A stretch of 64,000 nt of DNA, from assembly GCA_048213135.1 (NCBI GenBank), contig PS015071.1:167571-231570 (forward strand), given 5' to 3'. The notes beneath the pieces were generated by a model that made no database searches, was not told the origin of the DNA, and worked only from the letters and a program-made list of their open reading frames with translations. The stretch comes from Reclinomonas americana ATCC 50394. Its lineage: Eukaryota; Jakobida; Jakobea; Jakobida. A program made the position numbers and the translations under genes. This document shows, piece after piece, positions 12,844-27,241 of the stretch (position 1 is its first letter; each line of letters opens with the position of its first letter).

Positions 12844-15078
12844 GTGTGTGTGTATGTGTGCGTGTGTATGTGTGTGTATATGTGTGTGTTGTGTGTGTGT
12901 TTTTTTCGTAACGAGTTGACCTCATGCTGATTGTGATGTGTGATGTGCAGTGGCGTCGGCGGAGTCGTTTTCTCCGTCGACGATTACACCCAACACGGCT
13001 GGCCAGACGGTGACAGTGACTGGGCGAGCATTGTCAGCAAGTGATGCTGTGCGATTGGTGTCTGGTGGCACCTGCGTGAGCGGCACGACGACGTACAACA
13101 TGACGAGCGGAGCAGTGGGTGGGTCGGCTGGAGCTCGCACGCTGACCGTGTCGACGGGTAACACCAGTTTAGCGGCCGGATCGTATCTTGTGTGGTTCGT
13201 TTCTGCGTTCACTTTTTGTTTCTCCTCGTGCACTGCTTGTGTGACATTCTGTTATTGCCGTGTAGTTATCTGTACGGCGGAACGGGCACGCCAGTGCAAG
13301 TTGGCAGCACGTTGCTTCTCGTTAGCAACGGTAAGTTTATTTTCATGATATTATCCTCATCACACATGACTATTGACTGTCGTATTCTCGATCGTATCAG
13401 CGTCGTCGGCGACGACAAGCGCCGCGTCAGCAGTGTCTTCGCTCTCTGCGACACTGAATNNNNNNNNNNNNNNNNNNNNNNNNNNNNNNNNNNNNNNNNN
13501 NNNNNNNNNNNNNNNNNNNNNNNNNNNNNNNNNNNNNNNNNNNNNNNNNNNNNNNNNNNNNNNNNNNNNNNNNNNNNNNNNNNNNNNNNNNNNNNNNNNN
13601 NNNNNNNNNNNNNNNNNNNNNNNNNNNNNNNNNNNNNNNNNNNNNNNNNNNNNNNCTCATTAGTTGGCGCACACAGTCGCATCAAGAGCGACGGGACTGG
13701 CGCTATTGTGTTCTGCGGACAACACACGACGGGTGGCACTACCGATGGCGACTGCGGAACGACGGCTACATTCAATCAGCCATCTTCGATTGCTGTTGAT
13801 CAGGCACGCAATATGCTGTACGTTGGCTCTGGCATCAGTATGATAATTCGACAAATCAATCTGACCACGAACCAAGTGACGACGATTGCGGGCACTGGGG
13901 CTGCTGGATCAGATGACGGAGCTGCGCTCAGTGCGACTTTCCAGTCGACATTCGGCGTGGTTCTGGATGCAACGCGCGACGTGCTGTACGTTGCCGAAGG
14001 CGGCCATGGTAGTATTCGTCAACTCGATCTTTCGAGCATGAGTGTGTCCACTGTCATTCATGGGCCTGGCACTGTGAACGGTCCACTGGCGAGTGCGCGG
14101 TTCCAGTATACGGTTTGCATTTCCTTCATTGATTTCGTTGGTGATTCCAACGCAACGAACTGAGGCGCAACTCTTGTGTGCAGTTTGGCGTTGTCGTCAA
14201 CGGTAATCGGTTGTACGCCACCGGTGAGTCGAAGAAGAAAAAGGGAGGTCCTGTGAATTGTCGGGCGGATAGAGCATCTTACATGGCGTTGTGGGTTCAG
14301 GTCTTGCTGAGTGTGTGATCCATCTCATCAAGTTGCAACCATCAACTGCACGGATCACGGCATCGCCGAGCACGACCGGGGCCGGCTCTTCCGCGTCGAT
14401 ATCCAAGGCTGTCGCGCAGCTCAACAGTGGCGCGACGTACTACTTCCGTGCCGTGACTGTGCTGTCCGACTCGACGGTGCTTACCGGATCGACACTGTCC
14501 TTCACGAGTGCGTCTGCGCGTGTGTATGATATTTGTGATTGATGGCCTGGAATGCCTGATACATGTCGTGATGTGGTATGCAGCAACTGGCGCATTGACG
14601 ACAGGATTCTCGCCGACGTCGATTGCAGCGACGACGAGCAATGTGCAGATTGTGGTGACGGGTGTGAACTTGTTGGCGAGCGATGTGGTGCAAGTGGAGT
14701 CGGGGGCAACGTGCAGCGGCAGTGGGACGGCGCTGACACACGTGTCGGTGTCGAGTGATGGGACGACGAAAACTGTGCAGACGCCGAGTCCGTCGACGGC
14801 ACTGACGAATGGATTGTACTCTGTGTGGTGCGTTGATGTCATGGAGAAAGGGAGAGGAGAGGAGAGGAGAGGAGAGGAGAGGAGAGGAGAGGAGAGGAGA
14901 GGAGAGGAGAGGAGAGGAGAGGAGAGGAGAGGAGAGGAGAGGAGAGGAGAGAGTGGAAGAGAGGCTGACGGACATACTGCATGAGCGCAGACGAGAAGAC
15001 ATGAGCGAGAAAGGTAATGGGGAGAGAGTGAGACAGATAATGATACACATACACATATACGAGTATGTGTGTGTGTGT

Positions 15079-15137
<59 letters not shown>

Positions 15138-15234
15138 TAGTAGCGAGAGAGATTTTTTGCATGTGAGTGAGAAGATAAGTGGTAAGGGAAATTGTCGTTG
15201 AGCGAGTGCACGATGCCATGTCCTTGGTCTCACT

Positions 15235-15322
<88 letters not shown>

Positions 15323-15712
15323 CGTTTGTTGCTGCTGCGTATGTCCAGCTACTTGTATGGAGGCTCGGGTACGGCGGAGCGTGTCGGAACGACATCGCTT
15401 GTAGTTGGTAATGGTTTGTGGAGCGTGCTGGACGCAGTTTGCATGTAATCGCATGTCAATGACGGAATCTATCTATCTCTCTCACTCTCTCTCTCTCTCT
15501 CTCTCTGCTCGTACGACCGAGGCGATGTACGGTACAGACAGAATGTACGTTCGGAGTCGCGTACGGTGGACTAATTCGTCGTCGTAGACGTACGTCGNNN
15601 NNNNNNNNNNNNNNNNNTTAGGTTTGGTTTGGTACGGTCGGTCGTCGGTACGGACGACGTTAGTTCGTACTAGTAATACGTCACTGTCGTAATAGTACGG
15701 AACGTACTACTA

Positions 15713-15778
<66 letters not shown>

Positions 15779-18458
15779 GCCCGTCCTCTCGTGGGCGCAA
15801 CAGCTGCACTTGCGACGAGCAGCGCGGCGACTGCTGTGGCGACATTTACGGCGACTGTGAACGGGTCGATCACGAACAACTCGGGTGCGGCGAGTAGCAA
15901 CTATTTCGAGTTGGCACGATCGAGCAGCGACTTCACGACAGTATCGTCTGTGACAACGTATGCTGGTACCCTGAACACTCCTGGAACAACCAATGGTCCA
16001 CGAGCGAGTGCGTTGTTCAATGATCCGCGAGTTTCGTCACTGTGCCGTTCATCATTGCATGTGTCTTGTCACCGTCGGAAATGTTATTTCTCCTGACGGT
16101 TGTGATTTACCGTGATGTGATGCAATTGCAGTCCATTGTTGGCGACTCGGATGGCAATTTGTTTATTGTGGAAGCAGGGTTGCGTGCTTGTGCTGATTTT
16201 TTTTGTATTTTACAGGCCGGCGATCTCACTGAAACATACCATCTCTTTTCCCTCGCATCGTGTGTCTTTACTCTCGCGCAGCAACAACTGCATCCGACAC
16301 ATTGACGTTTCGTCGGGCATGGTGTCGACATTTGCTGGTGTTTGTGGAGCTACTGGTGCGTTTGTCGATGGTGCGGCGACTACGGCGCGGTTCAACGGGT
16401 GTGTGTATGGTTTTGTGGATTTGAGAATATTTTTTCGAGGATGCATGCCTGACATGGTGGACGATCATATTCGTTTTGTGTATGCAGCCCGCGAGGCCTT
16501 GCCATTGATCTCGTGTCGAGCACATTGTTTGTTGCTGATGTGCGTGATTAGGGTCGCGCGATTTCTGTTTTCTCTCTCTCTCTCTGCACGATTTAGATCC
16601 CCTGTTCCTGTATTGCCGCCTTCCTGTGGCTTTGCACTCCGTTGCTTTGTGTTGTTGTTACTTGGGTCCCCTTTGTTTGTTCGGTTTTGTTCAGCTCTGC
16701 TTGACTGTGAGATGTTGGGCATCTCTGTCTCTCTGATCTCACTTATCCTCTGAGGCAGTCGGCAAATAATGCCATTCGACGGGTGTCTTCGACTGGTTTC
16801 ACGACGGCGTTGATCACTAGCAGCAGCGCCACGCCGGCTCCAGATTTTATCTACAGTGTGGTGTACGACGCGGGCAACCAGGTGTTGTACTTCTCCGAAT
16901 TCAACAAGAATACTGTGCGGTGAGTGGCGCGCAGCAAGCAGATATGTTGCAACAGAGCAATGGGATGTGTGAAGGAAGGTAGAGCGTGTGAGTCAGAAAG
17001 AGTTGCTTGATAAGTGTCAGCAGTTGTCATTTATTGCGGCTTTCGTGAATGTGGTACCATTCCCTCTCATCAGCGTTTGTCGCTGATGCGACAGTCGGAG
17101 ATGGAATGCGTCGACTCATGCCTGTGTATTTGTGTCTTTGTCACAGGCGTGCGAATGCCGATGGTTCGTCGATCACACTGCTGTGTGGTCAATACGGTAC
17201 TTCTGGTGTCGCCGATGGCGACTGCTCTACCGCCACACCAACGTTCATCAACCCCGGCGGGCTAGCATTGGATTTTTCAGCCAACAAGCTGTACGTGGCA
17301 TCGACAAGTAACCACAATGTTCGTCAGCTGGACTTGGCGGCCACGCCGATGCAGCTCGGCACTCTTGTGGGCCAGATTGCCCCTGGATATTCCGTGGGTC
17401 CCACTGCAACTGCCCAGTTCCTCGATCCACGCACTCTGTATCTGGACCAAGTGCGACGGATCCTGTACATCGCAGACGCTTCAGTCGGCATCAAGCAACT
17501 GGATCTCAACAGCATGGTCGTATCAGCTATTACAGTGCCTTCGCTGAGTGTACCTTCTGTGGATGGGTCGTTGACGGAGGCTGTTGTTGAGGCACCGGTG
17601 CGTTGACATCTCATGAGCGTGGCAGAATTGGGCAGAAAATTATAGTGGGTTGTGTGTGTGTTTGTTTGTGTGTGTGTGTTTGTTTGTTTGTGTGTTTGTG
17701 TGTATGTGTATGTGTGTGTGTGTGTGTGTGTTTGTCAACGTTACGTGTGCGTGTAACTGATATGTGCGCACGTGTATCTGTACTGCAGTTTGGCGTGTAC
17801 TTGGCACAAGGCAACCAGCTTTATGTGACTGGTGAGTCGACGATTCGATTTTCTGTTGATTGCGACTGTGCTGCTCACGGTGTTTCTTTCTATCATCAGA
17901 GTTTGTCAACGGTCCCGGTTTTGGTAACACGATTCGGTTGATTACGCTGCAACCTGGAGAGTGCCGAATCACTGCCGGTCCTTCGACGAGTGCGTCTGGA
18001 ACAACCGCCAGCATCAGTGATGCACTGTCGCAGCTGACGCCTGGATCGGCCAACTATTTCCGTGCGGTGACTGTGCTGTCGGACTCGACTGTGGTGGCTG
18101 GATCGACGCTGTCATTCACGACGAGTTTCGTTGGCGGAATGTGTGGTTCCCTTTGCGCAGCTCTTGTTGATGTACGCTTTTCCTTTCGTCCCATCTCAGA
18201 TGTGGCGCCATCGGCGACGAGCTTCTCGCCGAGCAGCATTACTGCGGAGACGAGTGGCGCACAGATTGTTGTGACGGGCGCTGCGTTGCAGGCATCAGAT
18301 GTAGTGCAAGTGGAACTGGGAGCGGACTGCACTGGCGGCGGCACAGCGCTGTCGTCGGTATCAGTGAGTGGTGGTGGAACGACGAAGACTGTGCAGACGA
18401 GTGGCGTGTCACTGGCAGTGGGATCGTATGCAGTATGGTGCGTTTGTGATGGAGAAAA

Positions 18459-18506
<48 letters not shown>

Positions 18507-18889
18507 AGAAAATCCACGGAGGCGGAGAGGGATGAGAAGAGTCGATACATGAGATTTAGTGCATTGTGTTTGATGAAGAAGAGGATGTGAGAGACGACGA
18601 GGAAGAACTAGGTGCCTGTTGTTATTTGACAGGGTGTAGTTGGGTCAATGTATGAACGCTGGGGTGAAGATGAAAGAGGAAGAGTAGAGTATGGCTTCAT
18701 CAAGCCGACTTGGTACGAAACTGACTGTTTTTGACCTCCACAGCATCCAGTTTGGAGGAACGGGACTGTGGAGCACTGTGCCGGGGACGCTGACTGTTGG
18801 TGTGTTAACCTTCGTGTGTTTTATAGAGAGTGCAATCTCTCTCTCTCTCTCTCTCTCTCTCATGTATGTGCATGTGAATGTTCATGCTA

Positions 18890-18932
<43 letters not shown>

Positions 18933-19897
18933 TGGCTTCGGCGGAGTCGTTTACTCCATCGACGATTACACCGAATACGGCTGGGCAGACAGTGACGGTA
19001 ACGGGGCGCGCATTGTCAGCAAGTGATACTGTGCGATTGGTGTCCGGCGGAACGTGCGTGAGTGGCACGACGACGTACAACATGACGAGTGGAGCGTTGG
19101 GTGGATCGGCTGGAGCGCGTACGCTGACTGTGTCGACGGGCAACACCAGTTTGGCGGCCGGATCGTATCTCGTGTGGTTCGCTCACTGCATTCATTTTTG
19201 ATTCTCCTTGTGCAGTACTTGTGTGTCACCCTCGTGTTTGTGTTTGCAGTTACTTGTACGGCGGAACGGGTACGCCAGTGCAAGTTGGCAGCACGTCTTT
19301 AACCGTTGCAACAGGTGTGTTCTATGTTGTATCACTTTGCATCCATTTTCCCGCTTTTCACTCTCTCCTTTGGCAACAGGAACAAGCGTGACGAGCTTTA
19401 CGCCGAGCAGCATCACTGCGGAGACGAGTGGAGTGCATGTGACTGTGAGTGGCAGTGGTCTGGCGGATGCGGATGTGGTGCAAGTTCAGAGTGCGGGATC
19501 GTGTACGGGTGCTGGCACCGTGCTGTCTCTCGTTTCGACGGCTGCCGATGGACTGACCACGATTCGGCAAACGACGAGCACGTCGCTTGCGGCGGGATCG
19601 TACTGGGTGTGGTGCGTGTGTTTGTGTCGTTTGGATTGGAAGACATGCATGTGTGCAACGAGCGAAGAAGCGTTCGTGCTTTAGCAAGCAAGCAAGAGAG
19701 TTAGAGAGAGAGAGAGGGAGAAGAAGATCTACGAACGAGATTGCATGTTTCGTCTTGAACTGATCACACTGGCGTGTGCTTTCTCTCCAGCATTCACTTT
19801 GCGAGCGCGGGTGCGGGTGTCTGGCAGCAAGTACCAGGCGTACTGACAGTAGGTGCGTGTCTGTGTGGCATGTGTTGAACTGAGAACTGTCACCCTT

Positions 19898-19933
<36 letters not shown>

Positions 19934-22900
19934 CGTCTGCGTTTTTTTATGTAGATGCTCATGCTGATTTTGATGTGTGATGTGCAGTGGCGTCGGCGGA
20001 GTCGTTTTCTCCGTCGACGATTACACCCAACACGGCTGGCCAGACGGTGACAGTGACTGGGCGAGCATTGTCAGCAAGTGATGCTGTGCGATTGGTGTCT
20101 GGTGGCACCTGCGTGAGTGGCACGACAACGTACAACATGACGAGCGGAGCAGTGGGTGGGTCGGCTGGAGCTCGCACGCTGACCGTGTCGACGGGCAACG
20201 CCAGTCTGGCGGCCGGATCGTATCTCGTGTGGTTCGTTTCTGCGTTCATTTTTTTGTTTCTCTTCGTGCACTGCTTGTGTGACAATCCTCGTGTTTGTGT
20301 TTGCAGTTACTTGTACGGCGGAACAGGGACGCCAGTGCAAGTTGGCAGCACATCGCTTCTCGTCAGCAACGGTGAGTTCATTTACTCATGATAATATTAG
20401 CCAGCACACATGATTATTGACTGTCGTATTCTCGATCGTATCAGCGTCGTCGGCAACGACAAACGCCGCGTCAGCAGTGTCGTCGCTCACTGCGACACTG
20501 AATGGCCTGGTCACCAACGTTTCTGCGTCGGCGAGCAACAACTACTTTGAGCTCGCGGTCGACAGCGGGGATTTCTCGACGGCGTCCGCGGTCAGCACCT
20601 TTGCTGGCAGTTTTGGCACACACGGCTTCAAGAACGACGACCGACTGCATGCGATATTTAATCAGCCGTGGGTGAGTGTCAGTGGCTAAGTTTGTCGCTG
20701 TTGTTCGGTGTTAAATTGCTGACTTACACATGTGTGTTGTGTTGTGTTGTGTGTGAGTAGGGAATGACTTCGGATGCACGTGGCAATCTGTATATCTCAG
20801 ACTACACGTTGCGTAGATGTCTGTGTGCGACACTGCTGTTATGGTGCCATGTGTATTAACTTTGGTGAATGTGCGGGGTGTGCAGCAATCAATGCATCCG
20901 ATTTGTCGACATTCACTCTGGAGATGTGTCGACATACACTGGCGGATGTGGCCAGACGCACGACTATGTGAACGGCGGTCCGTCTGTTGCTCGATTCTAC
21001 AAGTTGTGTTGAATGGCTGTTGTGTGCGCGCGGGGCTTCCCCAACCATGAATATTTCTCACGGATGTTACGAATCACAGTCCTGTGGGGTTGGACATGGA
21101 TCGGCAGACGACGACGCTCTATGTTGGTGATGTGCGTTCCTCACAGTGAGGCGTGTGTGCTGTGTGTGTGTGTGCCATCTGCTATTCCTCTGGTTATGTT
21201 GAAGTGTGGTGCCTGATGTCGTGTTGCTTGGTGGATGATTTTCTCGTTGTCTTTATTGTGCGTGATATTGCCTGTTCATTGTGCTGATAAGAGCATTCTT
21301 GTCACGAGGGCTGAAGACTGTGTGATCAATTCATCATCTGTTTCCTCTTTCTCTCTCTCTCATTCACACTCTTTCACACTTGTCTGCTGCTTTCTTTTTT
21401 CTTCATCTTATTGTTCTCTATCTTGTTCTTGTTCTTGTTCTTGACTTCTCCTGGTCTTCTGCTCCAACTTCTCGCCTCCCTCCGCCTCCTCCTCCGTCTA
21501 CCTCCTCTGTCTTCCTCGTTTCCTTCGTTTGCCCTTCCCTCCGCGTTCTCACCACTCCTCATTTCCACTACACAGGCCGACAACAACGCCGTTCGCAAAG
21601 TGACCTCTGATCGGACGACTTCAACATTGGTGGACAACAGCACCAACTTGAATGGCTCGCCTCTGATCGACAGTGCGTTCAATGTCGCGTACGATTCATC
21701 GTCGCAATACGTGTACTTTAGCTCGTATAACACGCACACCATTCGGTACGTGAAGTCGCGCATCAACTGTGTTTGCACTTTGACTCAGTATTTGGCGTAT
21801 ACAGTCGCATCAAGAGTGATGGGACTGGCGCGATTGTGTTCTGCGGACAGCACAATACGACTGGATCCACCGACGGCAATTGTTTGACGGCTGCTACGTT
21901 GACTCAACCTTCTTCCTTTGCGGTGGACCAGGCACGCAATGTGTTGTACGTGGGCTCTGGTACCAACTTGGTCATTCGCCAAATCGATTTGACGTCGAAC
22001 CAAGTGACGACGATTGCGGGCACTGGGACGACTGGAACAGGTGACGGAGCTGCGCTCAGTGCGACTTTCCAGTCGACATTCGGCGTGGTTCTGGATATCA
22101 CGCGCGATGTGCTCTACATTGGCGAGCGCGATCATGCTAGTATTCGTCAACTCGACCTGTCGAGTATGGATGTTTCAACCATCATTCATGGGCCAGCGGG
22201 TGGTGTGAACGGTCCGTTGGCGAGTGCGCGGATCCAATATGCGGTATATACCACTTGCTGCCTGTGTTGCATTGCGATTCCAACACAACGAACTGACACG
22301 CAACTCTTTGTGCAGTTTGGCATGGTCGTCAACGGTAATCGGTTGTATGCCGCCGGTGAGTCGAAGAAGATAAGGGAGGGCTTTTGAACTACTGGAGGTA
22401 TTGAGCATCTTACATGGCCTTGTTGGTACAGACTTAACCGCGAGTGTGATCCATCTGATCAAGTTGCAACCGTCGACTGCTCGGATCACGGCATCGCCGA
22501 GCACGACCGGGACCGGCTCTTCTGCGTCGATATCCAAGGCTGTCGCGCAGCTCAACAGTGGAGCGACGTACTATTACCGCGCAGTGACTGTGCTGTCCGA
22601 CTCGACGGTGCTTACCGGGTCGACACTGTCGTTCACGAGTGCGTCTGCGCGTGTGTATGATATTTGTGATTGATGGACTGCAATGTTTGACACATGCCGT
22701 GATGTGGTATGCAGCATCTGGCGCACTGACGACAGGGTTCTCACCGACGTCGATTGCGGCGACGACGAGCAATGTGCAGATTGTGGTGACGGGTGTGAAC
22801 TTGTTGGCAAGTGACGTGGTGCAAGTGGAGTCGGGAGCGTCGTGCAGCGGCAGTGGGGTGGCACTGACGCACGTGTCGGTGTCGAGTGACGGGACGGCGA

Positions 22901-25900
22901 AAACAGTCAAGACGCCGAGTCCGTCGACGGCACTGACGAATGGATTGTACTCTGTGTGGTACGTGGCTGTTGAAGGAAGAGAGGGCGAAGGAGAGGGAGA
23001 GTGAGAGGGTAGGAGATAGGAAAGGGTGGAAGGAGCGAAGGAAGATGGAGGATGAGGGGAGAGAGGGAGAGAGAGGGCGGGAGAGAGAGGGAGGGGTGAG
23101 AAGTGTGTGCAAAGAAGAGAAAAAAATGAGGAGGTGGACGAGGAGAGAGAGTTGTGGAACTCGGTGCGTTTTCTGACGTATTGTTGTTGTTGATGTCACT
23201 GTTATTGTTGCTGTTGTGCGTGTTCAGTTACTTGTATGGAGGCGTGGGCACGGCGGAGCGTGTCGGAACGACGTCTCTTGTTGTTGGTAATGGTTTGTTG
23301 TGTGCTGGACGCAGATTGCCTGGTGTCCCGTGTCGTTGATATTTCTCTCTCTCTCTGTGAGACAGCTGCACTTGCGACGAGCAGCGCGGCGACTGCAGTG
23401 TCTACGTACACGGCGACGGTGAATGGGTCGATCACGAACAACTCTGGTGCGGCGAGCAGCAACTATTTCGAGTTGGCGCGATCGAGCAGCGACTTCACGA
23501 CAGCGTCGTCGGTGACGACGTATGCTGGTACGCTGAACACTCCTGGAACAACCAATGGTCCGCTTGCGAGCACGCTGTTCAATGATCCGCGAGTTGCGTC
23601 TCTGATGTTACATGTGTTTTGTAACCGATCACTGGTGGTGCTTCTCCTGACACTTGATTTCGTGATGCGTTCCGCAACTGCAGGCAATCGTTGGCGACTT
23701 TAAAGGCGATTTGTACCTTGTGGAAGCAGGGTTGCGTGCCTTTGCTGCGTCTTGCGCCGATGAGCCGGCGATCACTTCTCGCTGAATCTCTCTCTCTCTC
23801 CCCCTCTCTCTCTCCTCCTATTCCTTGCTCTTGCGCAGCAATAACTGCATTCGGTTTATCGATGTGTCGTCGGGCATGGTGTCGACGTTTGCTGGTGTGT
23901 GTGGAGCAACTGGAGCATTGGTGGATGGTGTGGCGACTACGGCGCGGTTTAACGGGTTCGTGTGGCTTTGTGTTTCTGAAATTGTGGTCACTTTTGAGGT
24001 CGTGTATCTGACATGCCATCGATAATTTTGTGCGCGTGTGCAGTCCACGAGGCCTTGCCATTGATCTGGAGTCAAGCACGCTGTTTGTTGCTGATGTGCA
24101 TAAGATCGCGGGCTTTTCGTTTTCTCTCTCTCTCTCTCTCTCTTTGTCCTTCTGCATACATGCACATTTAGATTAGCGATGTGTACCATTCGATCTTGTC
24201 TCGCCATCCTCCTGTAGCCTTGCATTGTGTCACTTTATGACTCGAGATCCCCGTTGCTACTGCATTTTTTCACCTCTACTTATCTGTTGGACCTTTGCCG
24301 TCTGCGTCTCTGTGAACTCACCCATCGTTTGAACACAGACCGGAAGCAATGCCATTCGACGAGTGTCGTCGACTGGGTACACGACAACACTGGTCACGAG
24401 CAGCAGTGCGACGCCGGCTCCAGATTTCATCTACGCTGTGGTGTACGACGCGGGTAACGAGGTGTTGTACTTCTCCGAGAATAACAAGCATACTGTAAGG
24501 TGAAGTGGCGCGCCGCGACACGCAAATTTGTTGCAATAGTGGAAGCGTGAGTGAGGAATGTGGAGCATGTGTTTGTATTTTGAACGAGTTTTTTGAGCAG
24601 TGTGACAGTTGTCTATGCATGATTTGCTCTTCTGCTTCTTCATGTATGTAGCTGATACGGCATTCAGAGATAGAATGGATTCATTCATGATGTCTCTTAT
24701 TTTCCTTTTATCGCAGGCGTGTGAACGCGGACGGTTCGTCCCTCACATTGCTGTGTGGTCAATACGGTACTTCTGGTGGCGCCGACGGCGACTGCTCAAC
24801 CACCACACCAACATTCAACCAACCAGCGGGACTGGCACTCGACCTGTCAGTCAACAAGCTGTACGTGGGTTCGCTGAGCGGACGTAAGGTTCGACAGCTG
24901 GACTTGGCGGCCAGTCCAATGCAGCTTGGCACTCTTGTCGGCCAAGACACTCAAGGGTTCGCTGTGGGTCCCGCTGCATCTGCCAAGTTTTTGGATCCAC
25001 GCACGCTGTATCTCGACGAAGTGCGACGGACTCTGTACATTGCTGATCTGGGATATGGAATTAAGCAATTGGATCTCAACAGCATGGTCGTGTCAGCTCT
25101 CACTGTGCCTGCACTGGGTGTGTCGTCAGTGGATGGGCTGTTGACAGATGCGGTTTTGCCGTTACCGGTGCGTGCAAATTGTGTGTGTGCGTTTGCAGAA
25201 GAGAGAGTTTGACAGACAGAGAGAGGGAGGGACAACGCTTTTGCGTCTGTACAACTCCTGAGTGCCATGCAGTGTGTCGCACTGTGTGTTACTGATGTAC
25301 TTCACTTTTACAGTTTGGCATGTACTTGGCGCAAGGCAATCGACTTTATGTGACCGGTTAGTTTGAGATTCGGTTTCTGCTGATAGCCATTGTTCCGCTC
25401 ACTCTGATTCTTTGTATTAGAGTTTTCTGGTACTCCTGGAGCTGGTAACATCATTCGATTGATCACGCTGCAGCCTGGAGAGTGCCGCATCACTGCCGGT
25501 CCATCGACAAGTGCGTCTGGAACAACCGCCAGCATTAGTGACGGCCTGTCGCAGCTGACGCCTGGATCGGCCAACTATTTCCGTGCGGTGACTGTGCTGT
25601 CGGACTCGACTGTGGTGGCCGGGTCGACGCTGTCGTTCACGACGAGTTGCGTTGGCGGAGTGGGTGGTTCCCTTTGCGCAACTCATGTTGACTTTGCTCT
25701 CGTCCCGCGTCGTGATTAGATTTGGCGCCATCGGCGACGAGCTTTTCGCCGAGCAGCATTACTGCAGAGACGAGTGGCGTGCAGATTGTTGTGACGGGCA
25801 CTGCGTTGGTAACGTCGGATGTGGTGCAAGTGGAACTGGGAGCGGACTGCACTGGCGCGGGTACAGCGCTGTCGTCGGTGTCTGTGAGTGGGGATGGAAC

Positions 25901-26416
25901 GACGAAGACTGTGCAGACGAGTGGCGTGTCACTGGCAGTGGGATCGTATGCGGTGTGGTGCGTTTTGTGATGGGGAGAAGCAAGAGAGAGTGAGAGAGAG
26001 AGGAGAAAATTCAGGGAGGCGGAGAGGGATGCGAAAAGTCGATACATGAGATTTAGTGCAGTGTGTTTGATGAAGAAGAGGATGTGAGAGACGACGAGGA
26101 AGAAAGAGGTGGCTGTTGTTAGAGGGTGTAGTTGTTGTGTTTAGTGTTTGCATTGACGAGTAGCTGGGGTCAATAGATAGACAGTGTGGAGCAAGATGAA
26201 AGAGGGGGAGTTGGAGTATGGCATCGAGCGGATTTGATACGAAACTGACTTCTTCGATCTCCACAGCATCCAGTTTGGAGGAACGGGACTGTGGAGCACT
26301 GTGCCGGGGACGCTGACTGTTGGTGTGTTAACCTTTGTGTGTTTTATAGAGAGCGCAATCTCTCTCTCTCTTTCTCTTTCCCCATGTATGTGCATGTGAA
26401 TGTTCATGCTAATTAT

Positions 26417-26493
<77 letters not shown>

Positions 26494-27164
26494 CGTCGTC
26501 GTCGTCGTACGTTACGTTACTCTACGTACGACGTACTACCGACCGACCCGAACCGGACCGGGCCGGACGACGGTACGGTCGGTACGGTCGTNNNNNNNNN
26601 NNNNNNNNNNNNNNNNNNNNNNNNNNNNNNNNNNNNNNNNNNNNNNNNNNNNNNNNNNNNNNNNNNNNNNNNNNNNNNNNNNNNNNNNNNNNNNNNNNNN
26701 NNNNNNNNNNNNNNNNNNNNNNNNNNNNNNNNNNNNNNNNNNNNNNNNNNNNNNNNNNNNNNNNNNNNNNNNNNNNNNNNNNNNNNNNNNNNNNNNNNNN
26801 NNNNNNNNNNNNNNNNNNNNNNNNNNNNNNNNNNNNNNNNNNNNNNNNNNNNNNNNNNNNNNNNNNNNNNNNNNNNNNNNNNNNNNNNNNNNNNNNNNNN
26901 NNNNNNNNNNNNNNNNNNNNNNNNNNNNNNNNNNNNNNNNNNNNNNNNNNNNNNNNNNNNNNNNNNNNNNNNNNNNNNNNNNNNNNNNNNNNNNNNNNNN
27001 NNNNNNNNNNNNNNNNNNNNNNNNNNNNNNNNNNNNNNNNNNNNNNNNNNNNNNNNNNNNNNNNNNNNNNNNNNNNNNNTACCTTCTTCCTTTCTTTCCT
27101 TTCCCTTTCCCCTTAGTTACCGTTACGTTAGTTCGTAGTAGTGTAAGTAGTTAGTATGTGTATA

Positions 27165-27241
<77 letters not shown>

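Noticed and set aside
15230-15395. Minus-strand poly-Gln/poly-Asn/poly-Ser coding frame
   Set aside because: It is the shadow of the CTG/TTG intron repeat; the plus strand carries the conserved exons on both sides.
14342-15395. Long minus-strand frames over modules A3 and E3
   Set aside because: They are reverse-strand shadows of conserved plus-strand exons and simple repeats.
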